From the NCBI RefSeq assembly GCF_020882245.1, contig NC_083597.1, positions 83,988,152 to 84,052,151 on the forward strand: a DNA stretch of 64,000 bases, in the 5' to 3' direction. Numbering within the stretch: the stretch's first letter is position 1; every line of letters begins with the position of its first letter. The translations under genes were made by a program, and so were the position numbers. This DNA comes from Rhopalosiphum padi (taxonomy: Eukaryota; Arthropoda; Insecta; Hemiptera; Aphididae). Below are positions 28,901 through 43,900 of the stretch, one piece after another. The notes beneath the pieces were generated by a model. The model was not told the origin of the DNA. It made no database searches and saw nothing but the letters and a program-made list of their open reading frames with translations.

Positions 28901-31900
28901 ATCGATAACGCCCTTACATATACTTACTTACGACCATGTGTATGGAGTATATAACTATCAGTGCAACACAACGTGTCAAACGGAAAAGTTGGCCCCCGCC
29001 ATAATAGGGGCGGGGGAGTATATGGTCACGACAAATGAAAATTGAACGTTCTTTAGTGTTAATGATCTTTCTTTTTTTTCTTACTTAGGCTACTGCATAG
29101 CATCGCTGAGTGATCCTAAGAAGCGGAAAGGTCACATCCCGTACCGAGACAGTAAACTTACCAAACTTCTGTCTGATAGTTTAGCCGGTACAGGTGTCAC
29201 ATTAATGGTAAATTATTTTTAAATTTAATGACAATTTTAACTGTCATAACTATCTAAAATACAAAAAAAAGGGCTCAAGAAAAAATATTTGTTCTTGACA
29301 CTTACAATTAAATTCAATTCATTTTTGATTCAATATTCAAAAAATAAACAACAAATTCAAACTTTATTATATTACTATTACGATATATATATACACATTT
29401 TTTACAATAATAAAATATAAGGGTAGTGAAAAATTTTGTATCGTTATAAGACATACTGTCATACTAAGTGATTAACATAGTTATCTCCATTTTCATGCAT
29501 ATATTCGTATTCGTATTCCATCTTTAAAATGTTTTACTGTGCTTTATTAGAACTGTATTTTCAAATACATTTACTTAGATTTCTATACCGTTTAAGCGGT
29601 ATCCTATAGCGATAACAATTTAGTTTTTTTAAATTTGAATCATGCTATTTATATAAATTGTTTAGCACAATACTTTGCTTAACAATATGCAGTAAAAAAT
29701 ATTGGTTCTTATTTGAAAAACTAAGGTCAACGTATCGTCAACAGTACACAGAGCAGTATAGTATTGTGTAAAAAATCTTAATATTTTAAAATATAATACT
29801 TAAATACGTACTAAAAAATTCTAGAATTTTCAAAATATAAATAAATTCATTACAAAGGAAAATAAATGTGAGAATACTTTTAAAAAAATAGTCCTATATA
29901 TGTGTATGTACATAAATATATACATATTATGTAATTATATTTTATTCGTTTTACTAATAATATATTCAAAGAATATTATACTTCATAAGAATAGTAATTC
30001 AATTGTTTATAATTTATGTATATAGATAGCATGCATATCACCAGCAAGATCAAACGCTAGTGAGACAATAAGCACATTAAGGTATGCAGCTCGTGCAAAA
30101 AAAATCAAAACCAAACCAGTGATAGTTATGGTAAATATAATTTTTAGTACTTTTGATATCATTGCAAACGTATTATAAACACTCAGTTTTAATGTATCCG
30201 TGTTTCTTCATTTTATCATCGTTATAACAATCGCACAATTTTAATGTTTTCGTGATTATTCACTTTAATGTCATAATAATAATTGCACAGACGCTTTAGT
30301 GTTTTCATTTACGATTATTAATTTAAAAAATGAATTATTGTACCTGGATAGTTATCAATATAAGAGTGATATTTTTAAAATTAATTTGTAATTTTATCAA
30401 TATTATAATTTTTCATTTTAAAACTTGATGACCAATTATTATTGTTGTTATTCCTTAATTACAAAAATTATAATTTAGTCCCTTATAATTTTATATCAAA
30501 CTTTATTTAAAAAAAGTGGTTTTTATAAATAATTATACTTATCGGTATTTTATTTAAAAACAGAGTGAATAATTGGTTGCAAATAAAATGAATGTCAACA
30601 TATATGTGTCCAACTCTTTCCAATTACGATTCCAAATTATTCCAATTTATAAATAGGTCACTTTAACTATACGTCACTTGAGGGGAAAAGAAAAAATTTC
30701 CTAGGTAATAAAAAAACCATATTATATATTATAAAGAACTCTATTTACGTTAAATTTACGTCAAAGCATTAAACAAATAATCTTCAATTATATTTTTGAT
30801 ACAGCTTGAAAGGTAATTCACAAAAATACTAAACTTTAAAAAGCTTAATATAATTTAAATAAAAAACCACTAAAACTTCCTATGATAAATAAATTTAAAG
30901 AATAATATTTATTACATTAACGAATGGCAATACTTAAAAATGACTTTCCGTGAATCGTAAAAATTAAAACTAAAAAATAATAAACTCAAACTTTAAAAAT
31001 AATAGTAAAAAATTGTTGGCCAAAACTATTTAATGGTTCAAACGCATAGGAATACGTTGAGAGTACGTAGATACTATTGATTATAGAATAATTTATTCTA
31101 TAATCACTGGAAGATACATAACAACAATAGATTCGACTATGGTTAAAATAACTTATTTTAGTTAAATTTAAAATGTATGAAATAAAAATAAAAACATTTT
31201 TAAGTTTCTATATTCTACCCAATACGTATTAAAAATAATGAATTCTTTGCGCTTTAGATTTACATTTTTGAAAATATGCCTACTAGTCGTCTTCTATATT
31301 ATAATAAAAGACACCATAATACATCAGAAAATATATTTTAATGACTACCAGTAAGTTTATAATATGTATAATGTTAATATTAATTACATACACCATGTAA
31401 TTTTAGTATTATACAATTATTAAATGTAATAAATGCCAAAAAATAAGTTTTCCTTTACTTAGTGTAAAAAATTTTTTTTTAAATTGTATTGTATTTTAAC
31501 TTTTAAAATAAATGTAAGTATAGCATAACTTTTTTTTAAAATAATATATGTAGGTAATAAAAAACGTTTACTTGCCACAATAAAACAAACTCCTTAATTT
31601 ATTACCAAATATAGTCATATAACTACATAAGTATTGTAACAAATAAATTTCATACATTATCTTGTTTATCTTAGTATTCTAAGTTAAATATAGTTTAAAA
31701 AAAAGGTTTTTTAATATTTCCTTTTTCTTAAAAATGACATCATCAAATAAATAATAATAGAAACTGCAACTCAAAAGTAATAAAACCCTAACCTAATTAT
31801 CGACATCTTTGAAACTTTAAACGAATAATATATTAAATGACAAACGTAAATTTTATTAAAGAGATTTCATTTTATCATTTATTTATATATATATATACGT

Positions 31901-34900
31901 ATATAAATATGTCTTTAAAAAATCAATCATTCAATCCAGCATGATACATTATAAAAATGTCAACAAAGTGATTGTAATAGATAATTAAAGAATATTTGAC
32001 GGAATTGTCAATAAGTACTTATCTTATTAATGAATAGCAGAAAACAATGAACCTTCATTTGCCGATTTCATAATTCGCACAAAAGCACTCGTATTACAGG
32101 ATAAAGGAATGGAAAGTATTAATGGAATATAATGTCGCGGACTCTGAAATTCAGTTTAAACAATAGAATGACTGACAAAAATATTTTTTCACAAAAAAAA
32201 TATATTAGTCCATACTCTCCTGCCGGCAACCATTCATAAAAATAAATAGATTTAGTTACTTTAGTACTTACTGTAATATTTCGGGGAATAATCGAATATA
32301 TTACATTAAAATGTTTACGAGTTATCCGGGTTTAAGATATGGAGAGTTCATTAAATTCTATCCTTATTTGGCTAATTTTTTTAATTAACTTGTATTAGAA
32401 GCGGAGTAATACTGAACAAATAATTATTGTAGTATGTTTAACATTTTTATTGAAAAATATGCACAGCAAAGTATTTTGTATGATAATAAGAGTGCATCAA
32501 ATGTCTACGGCGGTTAATCCAGACATTGATGAATATTGTTCGTCGAAACCGAAAAAGTCCATTATACTTCAGAAAAACGTAGGCTTAAATGATATAGAAT
32601 TAATCAATGTTGCCATTTTCTTTCATCTAAGTTTCGTTAAATAACTTAAATACGGCGGTAAAATCGTTTATTAACCTTTAACCTATTAATATACTGTAAC
32701 AAATTATCTTAGTACTCGTACATCGAAATATAATTCTAAAATTATTTAAATAATACAATTTTTATTAAATTATGCACTGATTTAATTACACATGGAAATA
32801 CCATAGGTTATTGCGGATATAATATTCAATAATAAACATACATTTTGTAGATAATTAATAAATTGCATGTAAAGTATAATTCAACATTCCATAGTGATTA
32901 ACAAAGTAATTTGTTAGTTATGTGTTATAAACAATTGCTAAAAATTATTTTTATTTTTTTAAATACCGTTTACAACATCACGTTTGATGCACAATATTAC
33001 TCTTTTTAGAAATTCCGACATGATTTGTAATTTGTATTATTATGAAATTATCAATTAAATTATAATATTTGTTTGACGTGAGTAAAAAAAATAATTCTAG
33101 CTGATCATTTTCATTTTATTTCAAAACGATTCGTATCGCAAATTATTAATACAACTATCATGATAAATTGTTTTTGTGACACTTCCATTAAAATACTTAT
33201 TTATACTTATCTGTTATGTTTATATTATGACTTGTAAATATTACTATTTATTTCGTTTAAGTATGACATACACACGAGTGTGGATCAATATTCTGACTAT
33301 TTTTTACATTATTTTGATGTTGAATAGAAATAAAAACCATTAATTTATCTAAATTTCCGTGTACCATATTTGAGGAAACTTTTATATACTCTCATGAAGC
33401 ATAATTTTATGAGCTAATATAGTTTTTAATAAATTATTCAACTTTCTTTGAAATTGATGATGGTACCAGTGTACCATTAAATATTTCAGGTTTTTATTAC
33501 ATTTTACACTAAATATATTGTAAACTATAGTTTATAGACATAGGTATAATATCTATTCAGACAATAGTATATGCCTGTTTTATTTTATTTTCATTAAAAC
33601 ATTCGATGTTGTTCATATTGTGACAAATAAGCACAATATATAAAATAATATATATATATATATAAAGTAACGTTAATAGTTAATATTTACATTATATTAA
33701 AAGTATAAAATATACTATAATATATAGGTCTTATAACTTTTATATTATTGTTTATTACTGATGTTAACAAATTGCATTGCTTATTTGGCTCTAACCCAGG
33801 TGATTATAAATAATATGATATGTCATAAAAATACATTTTTATTTATACATTGAACATACTTATTAATTATTAAACAATACAATATACGCTTTAGTATTGT
33901 TTATCGGTACAGTTAAATATGTACCTCCTATTGAAATATATTACTTTTCAATACATATTTTATAGTAAGTTATTATAAACTCGTACTATAATAGTTATTT
34001 TTATGTGAACTCAATACTTGTTTTTAATCATCGAAAATCCTGTTTTTATCGAACCTAAAAAAAATTACAATACTAAAAACAAGTTCTCCAGGCAAAACAT
34101 GGTTATTATCATTTCTGACGGTTTTTCTAATATTTTGCCCCTATTGTCGTGTATTTATTTACGTTCAATGAATGTTAGCGAACACCTGCACATCAGTAAA
34201 ATGCGTCCTTCCTACAGAATGGGTCAGTATGATGTAGATACCTATCTAAATAAAACAAATATATTATTATAGGTTTTATAATTATAAATGTTCGTCCTAC
34301 TCATTCATAATAAATTATGGATACATTAGTTTGATTAAGTTCTATAATAATATGAAATGTGTTACAATTAAATTTAACTAACTGCGCCAAAAGATAATAA
34401 GCACGTTATTGATTTTACATGTACATTGTATATTGTATATTGTGTATTAATTATTATGCTCGGAAAGTAAAAACAATACTTAAATATAATGATGCATCGA
34501 TATTTCGAAAAATGACACATAAATTGTTTCAAATATTTTATAAAATACATATACGCCATTATAATATTATACATTATATAAGAATTTTTTAAATGATCAA
34601 ATATTAGTAAGACAATGTTTTAAAAATAGTTTATACATTATTATATAATATATTAAATGAATCCAAACAAACATTTCAATAAATCTTAATTCTTAAATAT
34701 TTAATTTTAAAAAAAGTGGGCAAGTGGGTATCGCTCTGCTGTATAGTAGAGATGGAGAGTAGGTCACTGGTCACTATAATGGATGTGTTAAATTTGAATG
34801 CAATGACGGGTATCATTGTATACGAAAAACAATTCTGAACGGAGATGATTTGTCAGTCAATGATAATTAGTTGGATATATTATATTATTACCTATATTTA

Positions 34901-37900
34901 AATTGTAATATATCGTTATTTTACGTGATTTCGCAAAAATTAAATTTCATACGCTCATAAAATGTTTTCTATATTGACGCTGAAATATTTTTTTACAATT
35001 ACTTGAAGGAAAACTTATGGATACCCTTGTATTGGGTTTTGTAACCTTAGGTATAAATCACAATAATTTTATGAATTTTCAACATTAAAATTCCTTGCAA
35101 ATTTTCGCGATTATGATATAATATTTCGTAAATATTTGAACTTTAAATGCTTATAAACAAAAATTATGACTAACGATTTTTGATTTTTTTTTTACTACGA
35201 TAAGTACAACTTATAATAAACCTTGTTTAAAATTTTGAAGATTTTTAAAAAAGCCAAATTTTTTTATCGACATTTCAAGAAAAAAAACTTAAAAAAGTTG
35301 AAAATTTCAATTGTCTATAAGTAGTTTAAAAAAGGTCAAAATATTTTGAAAATTTAATCGTAAATAGATAACCATAATAATTAATTTAAACATTTGGTGA
35401 AAATTTCAAGTATTTACAATGATTCGTTTTTGAGTTACAGCAAAATCAAATATCGATTTTGTCGAAAAGTGGTTATGCGTAAAAATTCCCGTTATTCCGT
35501 TATTTTTTCAGGGTTTTTCCCGACGCTTTTGAAAACTACTGAAAATTTTTTACTTTTGACCCCCCCTCCCCCAAATTAGCAACTAGATGAATTTTCCTAT
35601 TCAAAGAGTGCCTGAATTCAAAAATCTAAGCATTATTACTACTCAAAACGTGATGACAGACACAAAAATAAAAAATAAATAATAAAAAAACACACTTAAT
35701 TGTAAAATCAATACATTCATCACTCCGTTCAGAATCTAATATATATTTTTTTTAATACCAAATCGTTTTAATCAAAATTGTATTTTAAACTCACAATATT
35801 ATAATATGCTATCCATCCTAATCAAATAATAACATTTTAGATAATGTTATTAGAACATTTTCATAAAATATAATCCAATATACTGTTGCATAAAATATTA
35901 ATTTCCTCACTTTGGACATTATTACTATATTTGAACATTTTCACCTTTGACATTAAATTGTAGACATATTTGATTTATTTACGTTTTTGATTATTTCAAC
36001 AGCTGAATATTTTATAGACATCATAATATAATGTCGTGAAGCCATTTTAATGAGTTCAAAGTTTGTAGATATACCAATAATCGATGAAAATTACTTAAAA
36101 AATTGCTGTTCCTAATTTTTAAACTTGAATAATATATCATTTTTTTTTATTCATATCCGTGATAATTCTTATATTTCTGATAAAACTTTTTTATAAAAGT
36201 AAGAAATTGCTAAATATTTTTTAAAAATTGTGGTTTACAAAAACAATAACAGTGATATAGATAACACTTGTCGTAAGTAAATTATAAATGTGTATATGTA
36301 CTACATAATTACATGTTTATCCAAAATAACACCAAAACTACGTTTTTCTTTTATTTATTTAGCTTTAGTTTAAAACTATATATTAATTAAATAAACCTAA
36401 ACAAAGCTAGTACAAGTGCCATTAAAAAGTGAATACATTTTACATAACTTAAATAGCGATAATGAATCAATTGTATAATAATGTTCGTAAATGAGATTAG
36501 ATGTTAATATTGTTAGCAATTATGGGAAATTGTTTTGTGTTTATTTAAAAATATGGCAATCAAAATAATTAAAGGGTTTAATATAGTCTAAAATTCGTTA
36601 AAAAAACGGGACATTTAAATGCCAAAAATATAATAATATGATATTTTTATTTTCATTTCCACTTACGCCATTATTATCCTACCAGCACACACAAAACTTA
36701 TTCTGCTTGATCTCCTTAAAGACATTATAAATGTGAATGGTGTTGCATTATTTCCGAGCACGTCAGTGACATAACAACTAATAAACAGAAAAATAAAAAT
36801 AAAACAAAACCGATTCTCGGTAAATACGGCAATGATTACACGTATATCTGATGATGACTGTTGTATGTGTATCATTACGGTCCCTTGTCTGTACAACAGG
36901 ACCCCAGAGAAGCATTAATCGTCAGTTTACGGCGTGAGGTGGAGGCGCTGCAGAACGAAAACGATCATTTGCGGAAGGCACTGGATATTAACAAGACGTC
37001 GTCGGCTAGTATTTCGAGTAAGTTATGTGCACAGGGACTCCGTTTTTTATGATAAAAATAGAATTAAATACACAATGATTACCAGTTACCACAAACAACG
37101 TGATTATACAAATATTTAACGACACACAAGTAGTATTGTTAGCAATGGTAGGGTGTAGGGGGAGGGTTAGTATAAAAAATCATTTTTAATATTTTAGACT
37201 ACCGAATCTTATATCCATAGAAAATGGGGGGTAAATAGATTAATAATAAAAACAATATGACTGAATATTTAAATATTTAAATTAGTATTTTGAATAAAAA
37301 AAATCCTGATTTTCCATGAACAGTTTGTGTAAACGGAAATCACAATTCACGAACACTCAATGTAGCACACATACATACTCCAAATGTAAATTAAAATACA
37401 TAGGAAATTCTACCGCCAATCGCTACAGTGGGGTTGCGATCGAACTACCAATCGAAATGTTTAACTTCTGGCTATCCATTGTAAAAATTATTTACTTAAA
37501 CATAAATGCTTTAAGTTTTAAATTTAATATCTTATAAATATTTAAGTATAAAATAATTTTTTGTCGTATGTTTTGGTATTTTAAGCTCTTCATTAAACAA
37601 TTCGCATTTTTACTTTCATTTTAAAATTGTATTACTCATATTCAAGGATATTTTGTACATAACTATATCACTTTAATAATCACCTAAATATAAAAAAATG
37701 TATAAACCCATTCCCTTGTTAGTATAATACAAAATATAATCGTTTTATAGGAACAATGAACATAATATTTTATACACTTCATTACATACATTTGAATATT
37801 ACTACTTATTTACGTGCAGAAATGAAATATATGAGATTAAGCTAAATGTTACTTATGTTAGCGTTTCTCAAGTATTCATCTCAAAATGTCCCTCAACTTG

Positions 37901-40900
37901 AATAAAATTAAAAACAAATGTATTGTCTATTTCATTTGAAATCGGTTAGCATCAACATAATAGACGAATTTAATACGAACTTTATAACGCAAAATGTTAC
38001 TGCTTATCTGAAATTATTTCCTTTAGTAAATACAATACGGATGTCAAATACAGTTTCTGTGTTCAACGCGTTGAACAATTTTATACACGATTAACAATAT
38101 TTCAGCAAATAGCTACGCATTTCCGGTGACAGTGTTTCTGTCCAGAATACACTATACCTATTTCAGGCTTTTTCAATTATTTTCATGATTATCAAGTGAC
38201 AAATAATTTAAAGATACCCCTTTGCCTTTGTTTTGTCTTTCAAACGTACTGTCAAAACAATAATTTTATTAAAACGCTACACACATACTCATATATATTA
38301 TATTATTTCGTATTCGTTTTCGGTGAAACTATCCGTTTTACACGTTAAAGCAATTCTATACACGACGATAATAACAATAATAATAACATTTGTGGACCGG
38401 ACCTGACCTAATATAGTTATTTTTATTTCTCGTAGATGTAAAAATGCCGCCCAATATGGACATGGACCGGTTAATACAAATGGACCCCAAGGAGCTTGTG
38501 GATTTGGTCAAACATTACGCGAATGAAAATGAGGCACTGCGCAGAGAAAACGCCGAGCTATTCAACTCCAGGGACCTATTACAGAGAGACCACGAAATTG
38601 TTTGTCGGGAGAACGAACGGTTGCTGAAGAAACTCGAAGACGTCAACTCGTAAATACTTTTATAAAAAAATAACCGATTTTGTGATTTTTGTCTCTATTT
38701 TTTCTTTCTTCTTTTCGTCTCATAGCAATAAAATGTTGTACGTGTGTCTCTTGCTTGATTAATTCTTTGCAATTGTTATGTCTACACTGTTATGTTTTTT
38801 TATTCTTCAGTTTCTACAGCACAGTTTTATTGAACTTCTCTCTATGTATTTTGAACTCTTCGAAACTATTTTAGTTTATTTCTAACAAGGTTAAAAAAAA
38901 CTACCACTTGGGTTTACGGTCAAAAATGAAAATTGTATATCATTTTCATAATAGAAAAATGAACATAATTATAATATGAATGTATCTACTTGGTACTTGT
39001 CATTTATACGAATAACGTCATGTTAAATTATTGAAAATAATAATAAACTCAGACAAAGCATCAACCCTTCGTAGTTCGTGGCTACATTAATATGTATACA
39101 CGACTTGCGCATATTAAAAATTAACGAAACGTCCAAGAAAATTAACCTTAATGTAATTTAAAAACTAAATTAATATTTTAGTTTTAAATACGTCACTGCT
39201 GCTATTTTATTTTATTATTCCTTAATCTCTTGGTAACTCACTAACACTATGACTATACACCGCAATAATTATCAACACATAAAGATCAAAATGAATGAAT
39301 CGAAATGATGTCATTACGAAACAAACTTACTCAATCTGTACAGCAACACTCGTGAGTGCAGTCGCGACGAGAACGAAATACATCAAAGCAATAATACACT
39401 TGAGAGATTCGTAAAATCGTAATCGTACGACATTCTAAAATAGTTATTTTAAAGACATGAATAACTAATAAATATTTATTTATAAACTTGATTTATTGAT
39501 ATTGTTTTATCAGAGGTACGTGTAATTTATTACACGACTAATTTATATAAACAACTAATTTTCTTAGTACCTATATAATATGCTACAGTATTACATCTTT
39601 GTACTTTGTTTTAATACTAAATAATACATAACAAACATTTCTGCTAAAACGATATCTATATGAGCTACGGTTTGTGATTGATGTCATTGACAATAATTAA
39701 TTAAAATTAATCAATCCTATAGAACAAACTACAAGAAAATGCTTCTTGTATTTAAGTACTTTCTTGTTGTTCTAAAAATCAAAAATTTTAAATTTTAATT
39801 ATAATTTTAATACAATTTAAAAGTCCTTGATAACTAAAAAATAAAACACATAGGCACAGTAATGTTTATTAAACGTAATAAACTTCAATCAGAAATACTA
39901 TTACAATATACGTAAATATCACGATTCTCAGCTTCGTTATGTCGCATGCCATGCACAAACCCACAATTAAAAAAATGCTAGAACAAACATATTTTCAGGG
40001 CATGTATAAGGTCTCCAATAATTCCAGCGCGTGGCCAATATGTTGACAAAATAGAACTAGCATCGACCAACAGCTCTCTAAGCACACAAAATATCCAAAT
40101 GGTAAGTTGAATTACAATTAAATATTTTTAATTAATTTAAATATGATTCATGTTACTTCCGCGTATCCATCGACGTGTTTCGAGATTCAAATTAATTTAT
40201 ATTTACGTATATTATACCTATAATCTACACATATTTTTGAATCTTAGTAAACATTTTAACAATTGGACGGATATTTGAATACTAAATAATATATAACCAA
40301 AACTATCTACGGACAACTAGAATAATGTATTAATAATAACTACGTGATATAAGAATAATTTAAATGTATGTATTACAGTGCAAGTACAATATTTTTTTTA
40401 TAGGTATTTGATATTTCAGTATTAAAAATAACATGCAAAACCACGATAAACACATATTTTACTTTATGCTTTGTTTGTTGTATGAATAAATTTCATTGTA
40501 ATGCGATTTATCATTTATACATATTTTTAAAACACAAATATGAATATTGTATATTCAAAGGTTTCAGTCAACTTTTATTACCACAATCAAATCTCTAGGG
40601 AATACGAGATATGGGCTCACAAGCGTTTGATCCTCGAATATCAAAAAGTCACAAGTTTACTCACGCGATAGATTAACATAATATCACGGGAAAAAGTATA
40701 GATCTTTTAAAAAAACATTGTTTTGTATTGATATTTATGAAAAAAAATCAGAAATAAGTTATTTTCAACACTCGTATTTCTTTCTTCTGTCTTTTAATTT
40801 CTAAATAATAGATGACTTAAGGTACGAAAAAAATATGTTATAAGTATAATCTTAGAGAAATAAATCCACACATAACACATCTAAAGAAATTAATAATCGA

Positions 40901-43900
40901 TTTTAAATTTGATATTTTAGAATTAAATTATAGCTATACAAAACTTTACTTTACTTTATTCTATAGATTATAGAATTGTATAGATTATAGCTGGGGTGGC
41001 CAACTTGCGGTTTGCTGGCCACATGTGGCTGTCGCCATTGTTAGATGCAGCTCGCATCTTATTTATAAAATTAAATTTTACTTATTACATCATTATTATT
41101 TTTTATTTTTATTTTTAGGTATACATTTATAAAAAAATTATCAAATATTATATAAAATGTATCTATAAACATTTTGGCTTTTGGTATCATGGTATTTATA
41201 CATGTGGCCCGATATACCAATCATATTGGCCACACCTTGGTTATGGTATCTGTTGTATTCCACTCTATAGTGTAGTGTCTATTTATTCAACTCCTTACAA
41301 GAAAATTATAATGCAGTATTATGACTTGACGGTGAAAGCAATAGTAACTCACCATAACAAAAAGACGAATTTGCGTTGAAAACAAAAAGTTTGACAACAT
41401 GGATCCATCGAAACTATATACATACGTATATTTCTAGAACAAAATGTCAAAAAATGGTCGATGAGAGACCATTTTACAGTTACTGCTTGGTTGGCTACAT
41501 AATCGAGTTGGATTGTTCTGAGCATAATTTAACCAGCGGTAATCATTCCTACGCCCTCTTCGTAGGTTTTACTATAGTTTTATGACAAATCTGAAAATAC
41601 CAAGACCAAAGTCCCAAAGGTTATCTCAAACTAACCATAATATATCTAGCTTTATGGCGACCCTCGCATCTACATAGTTTAAATTCACCATAGGCAGTGG
41701 ATAGTCTTATATTAGCTATAAGCTGGCAGTTCGATAGTAGTAACTTTTCGGGTATCTAACTTACTAAATCTGGAATTTTAAAATTATCAACAAAAAATGC
41801 AAAATTTACTAACATAACTTACATACCTAATTTGATTGGAATTCAATCCATAAATCTTGTTTACCGATATTTTTAAATATCAATATATAGCCATATTTAC
41901 TCAACTATTTGCTGAGTTTGTGTCCATTAAACAGCGTTGCTTATTTCGCTTGAAGACACGCGGGTTTGGTGTAATATATTATTTGTTATACGCTAAATAA
42001 TAAGATATACCGTTATAAAAAACCATTATTGCCTTTAAATGAGTATTACAGAAACATAAATTTAATCAAAAATGCTAACAATAATAAAATAAAAACCTGT
42101 CAAACCACGTATAGTAAATTGCCCAACACTATAAAAATTAAATTAATAGTTTAAAACCATACTATTTAATTTCTGAACATAAATTTGACACGGTTGAATA
42201 CGGCTTTGTTAATTTTAATAACTCCAATGTCATAAATAAATTATAAACATGAACTTCGGTCTTCAAAACATAATTATCAATCGCATACACATTGGATGCA
42301 AACACAGTAGAATAAACTTAAATTTAATTAACTTCAAAAAATGCAAATTTGTTTAAACTATTATAGGTATACGTATACTAAGGACAGATATTAAAAAAAA
42401 AATTATTTTCCTTAATTAAAAACGTTAACATAAATGGCAACATTCTTCGTACGTAATTCTTATCAGTTTTTAATCACCGCCAACTATTTTCGATTGTTAG
42501 ATATTACTTTCATGTTTAAAATACATAAATGTTAGGTTAGTTCTACTTTGAATGATTATAAAAAAAAAATACCTGCTCACTTATTATTTTATAAAGAACG
42601 TATTCTAAATAATGTTTTTATCAAATTTTAAGTCCATTTTTAAATCCAGAAAAATTAAATAAACATGATATTTGTCTAGTAAATAAAATATATATATATG
42701 TATATTTTTTTTATTTTTTTTTTTTATTTATTCTTCAAGAAGATAATGGGCCCCACTGAACATGTTCGTGTGTGGGCCAATATAAATGTATAAGTATATA
42801 AACTATGTATAAGGATATGAGCATGAATAAATATAATACATTGAAAATTATGTTAATAATATCTTTATACGTCATATATAAAGAATAATCTATTAACAAT
42901 AGATACAATAAAAAAAAATATTTAAATAAACACAAATATGAAAATAAATAAATAAACCATACCTATCTTGTCAAAAAACAATATCGACACAAAAATAACA
43001 TCAAATAAACAGGATAAGTAAATAAATTTAGCAATTTAAAAAAATATATTAATCTGTTTAAACTTTTATAAGGCATTAATATTTCAGCGAATAAGTAACA
43101 AAAAAAAATATATAAATACAATGATAATTGTAAAATAAGTTTTACAACATATTAATTGATTAAATATTTTATATACTCACAGTATGCACTTTCGAGTAAT
43201 AGGTAACCTATATTTTATTTATTGTGTATACTTAAGTCTAAAGTTATTATACATAAATATAAATCCTAAAAATTAATTTTAAATAAATTTAAAAAAATAT
43301 CTTATAGTACATACGAAAACATAGTCATAAAAATCTTAAAAAAAACTTCTTAATTAAAACATTAAACTATAAATTATATATTTTAAAATTTTAAACATAA
43401 AATTTAATTTAACTACTTTATTCGAATGGCCTCCAAAAATATTAAAATATGACCATAATATACAGTAATAATAGATACAAAAAAAGTATATAAGTTCTTT
43501 TGAACAAAAAATTTCATATTAAACAAAGTTTATTTATTTTAAATCAAGTCTAGTAAGTATAGTTGTTTTTTTGAAGAGATGTATTTTTTAATTTTCACAA
43601 TATTCTTTACGAATACATGAGAAACCAACGATAACCTAAAAAAGTAATGAAAGTACTTTAGCGAGAACGTTTTAACCAAGCTTCGCTCTGAATCGTTTTA
43701 CAAATACAATATGGTAAACTTTAAGTATAGTTTTCAAATTTAAAGTAAATAATACACCACTTTATTGTATACTCCTGCTCTGTGAACAGTGAAGGAAAAC
43801 GAGTAATCATGCCTGTCATCTGTATTCTGCATCCAATCTAGTTTTTTAGTATTTAACATTTTAAAATTAAATTATCAATTCACATAATTTATTTTTTTAA

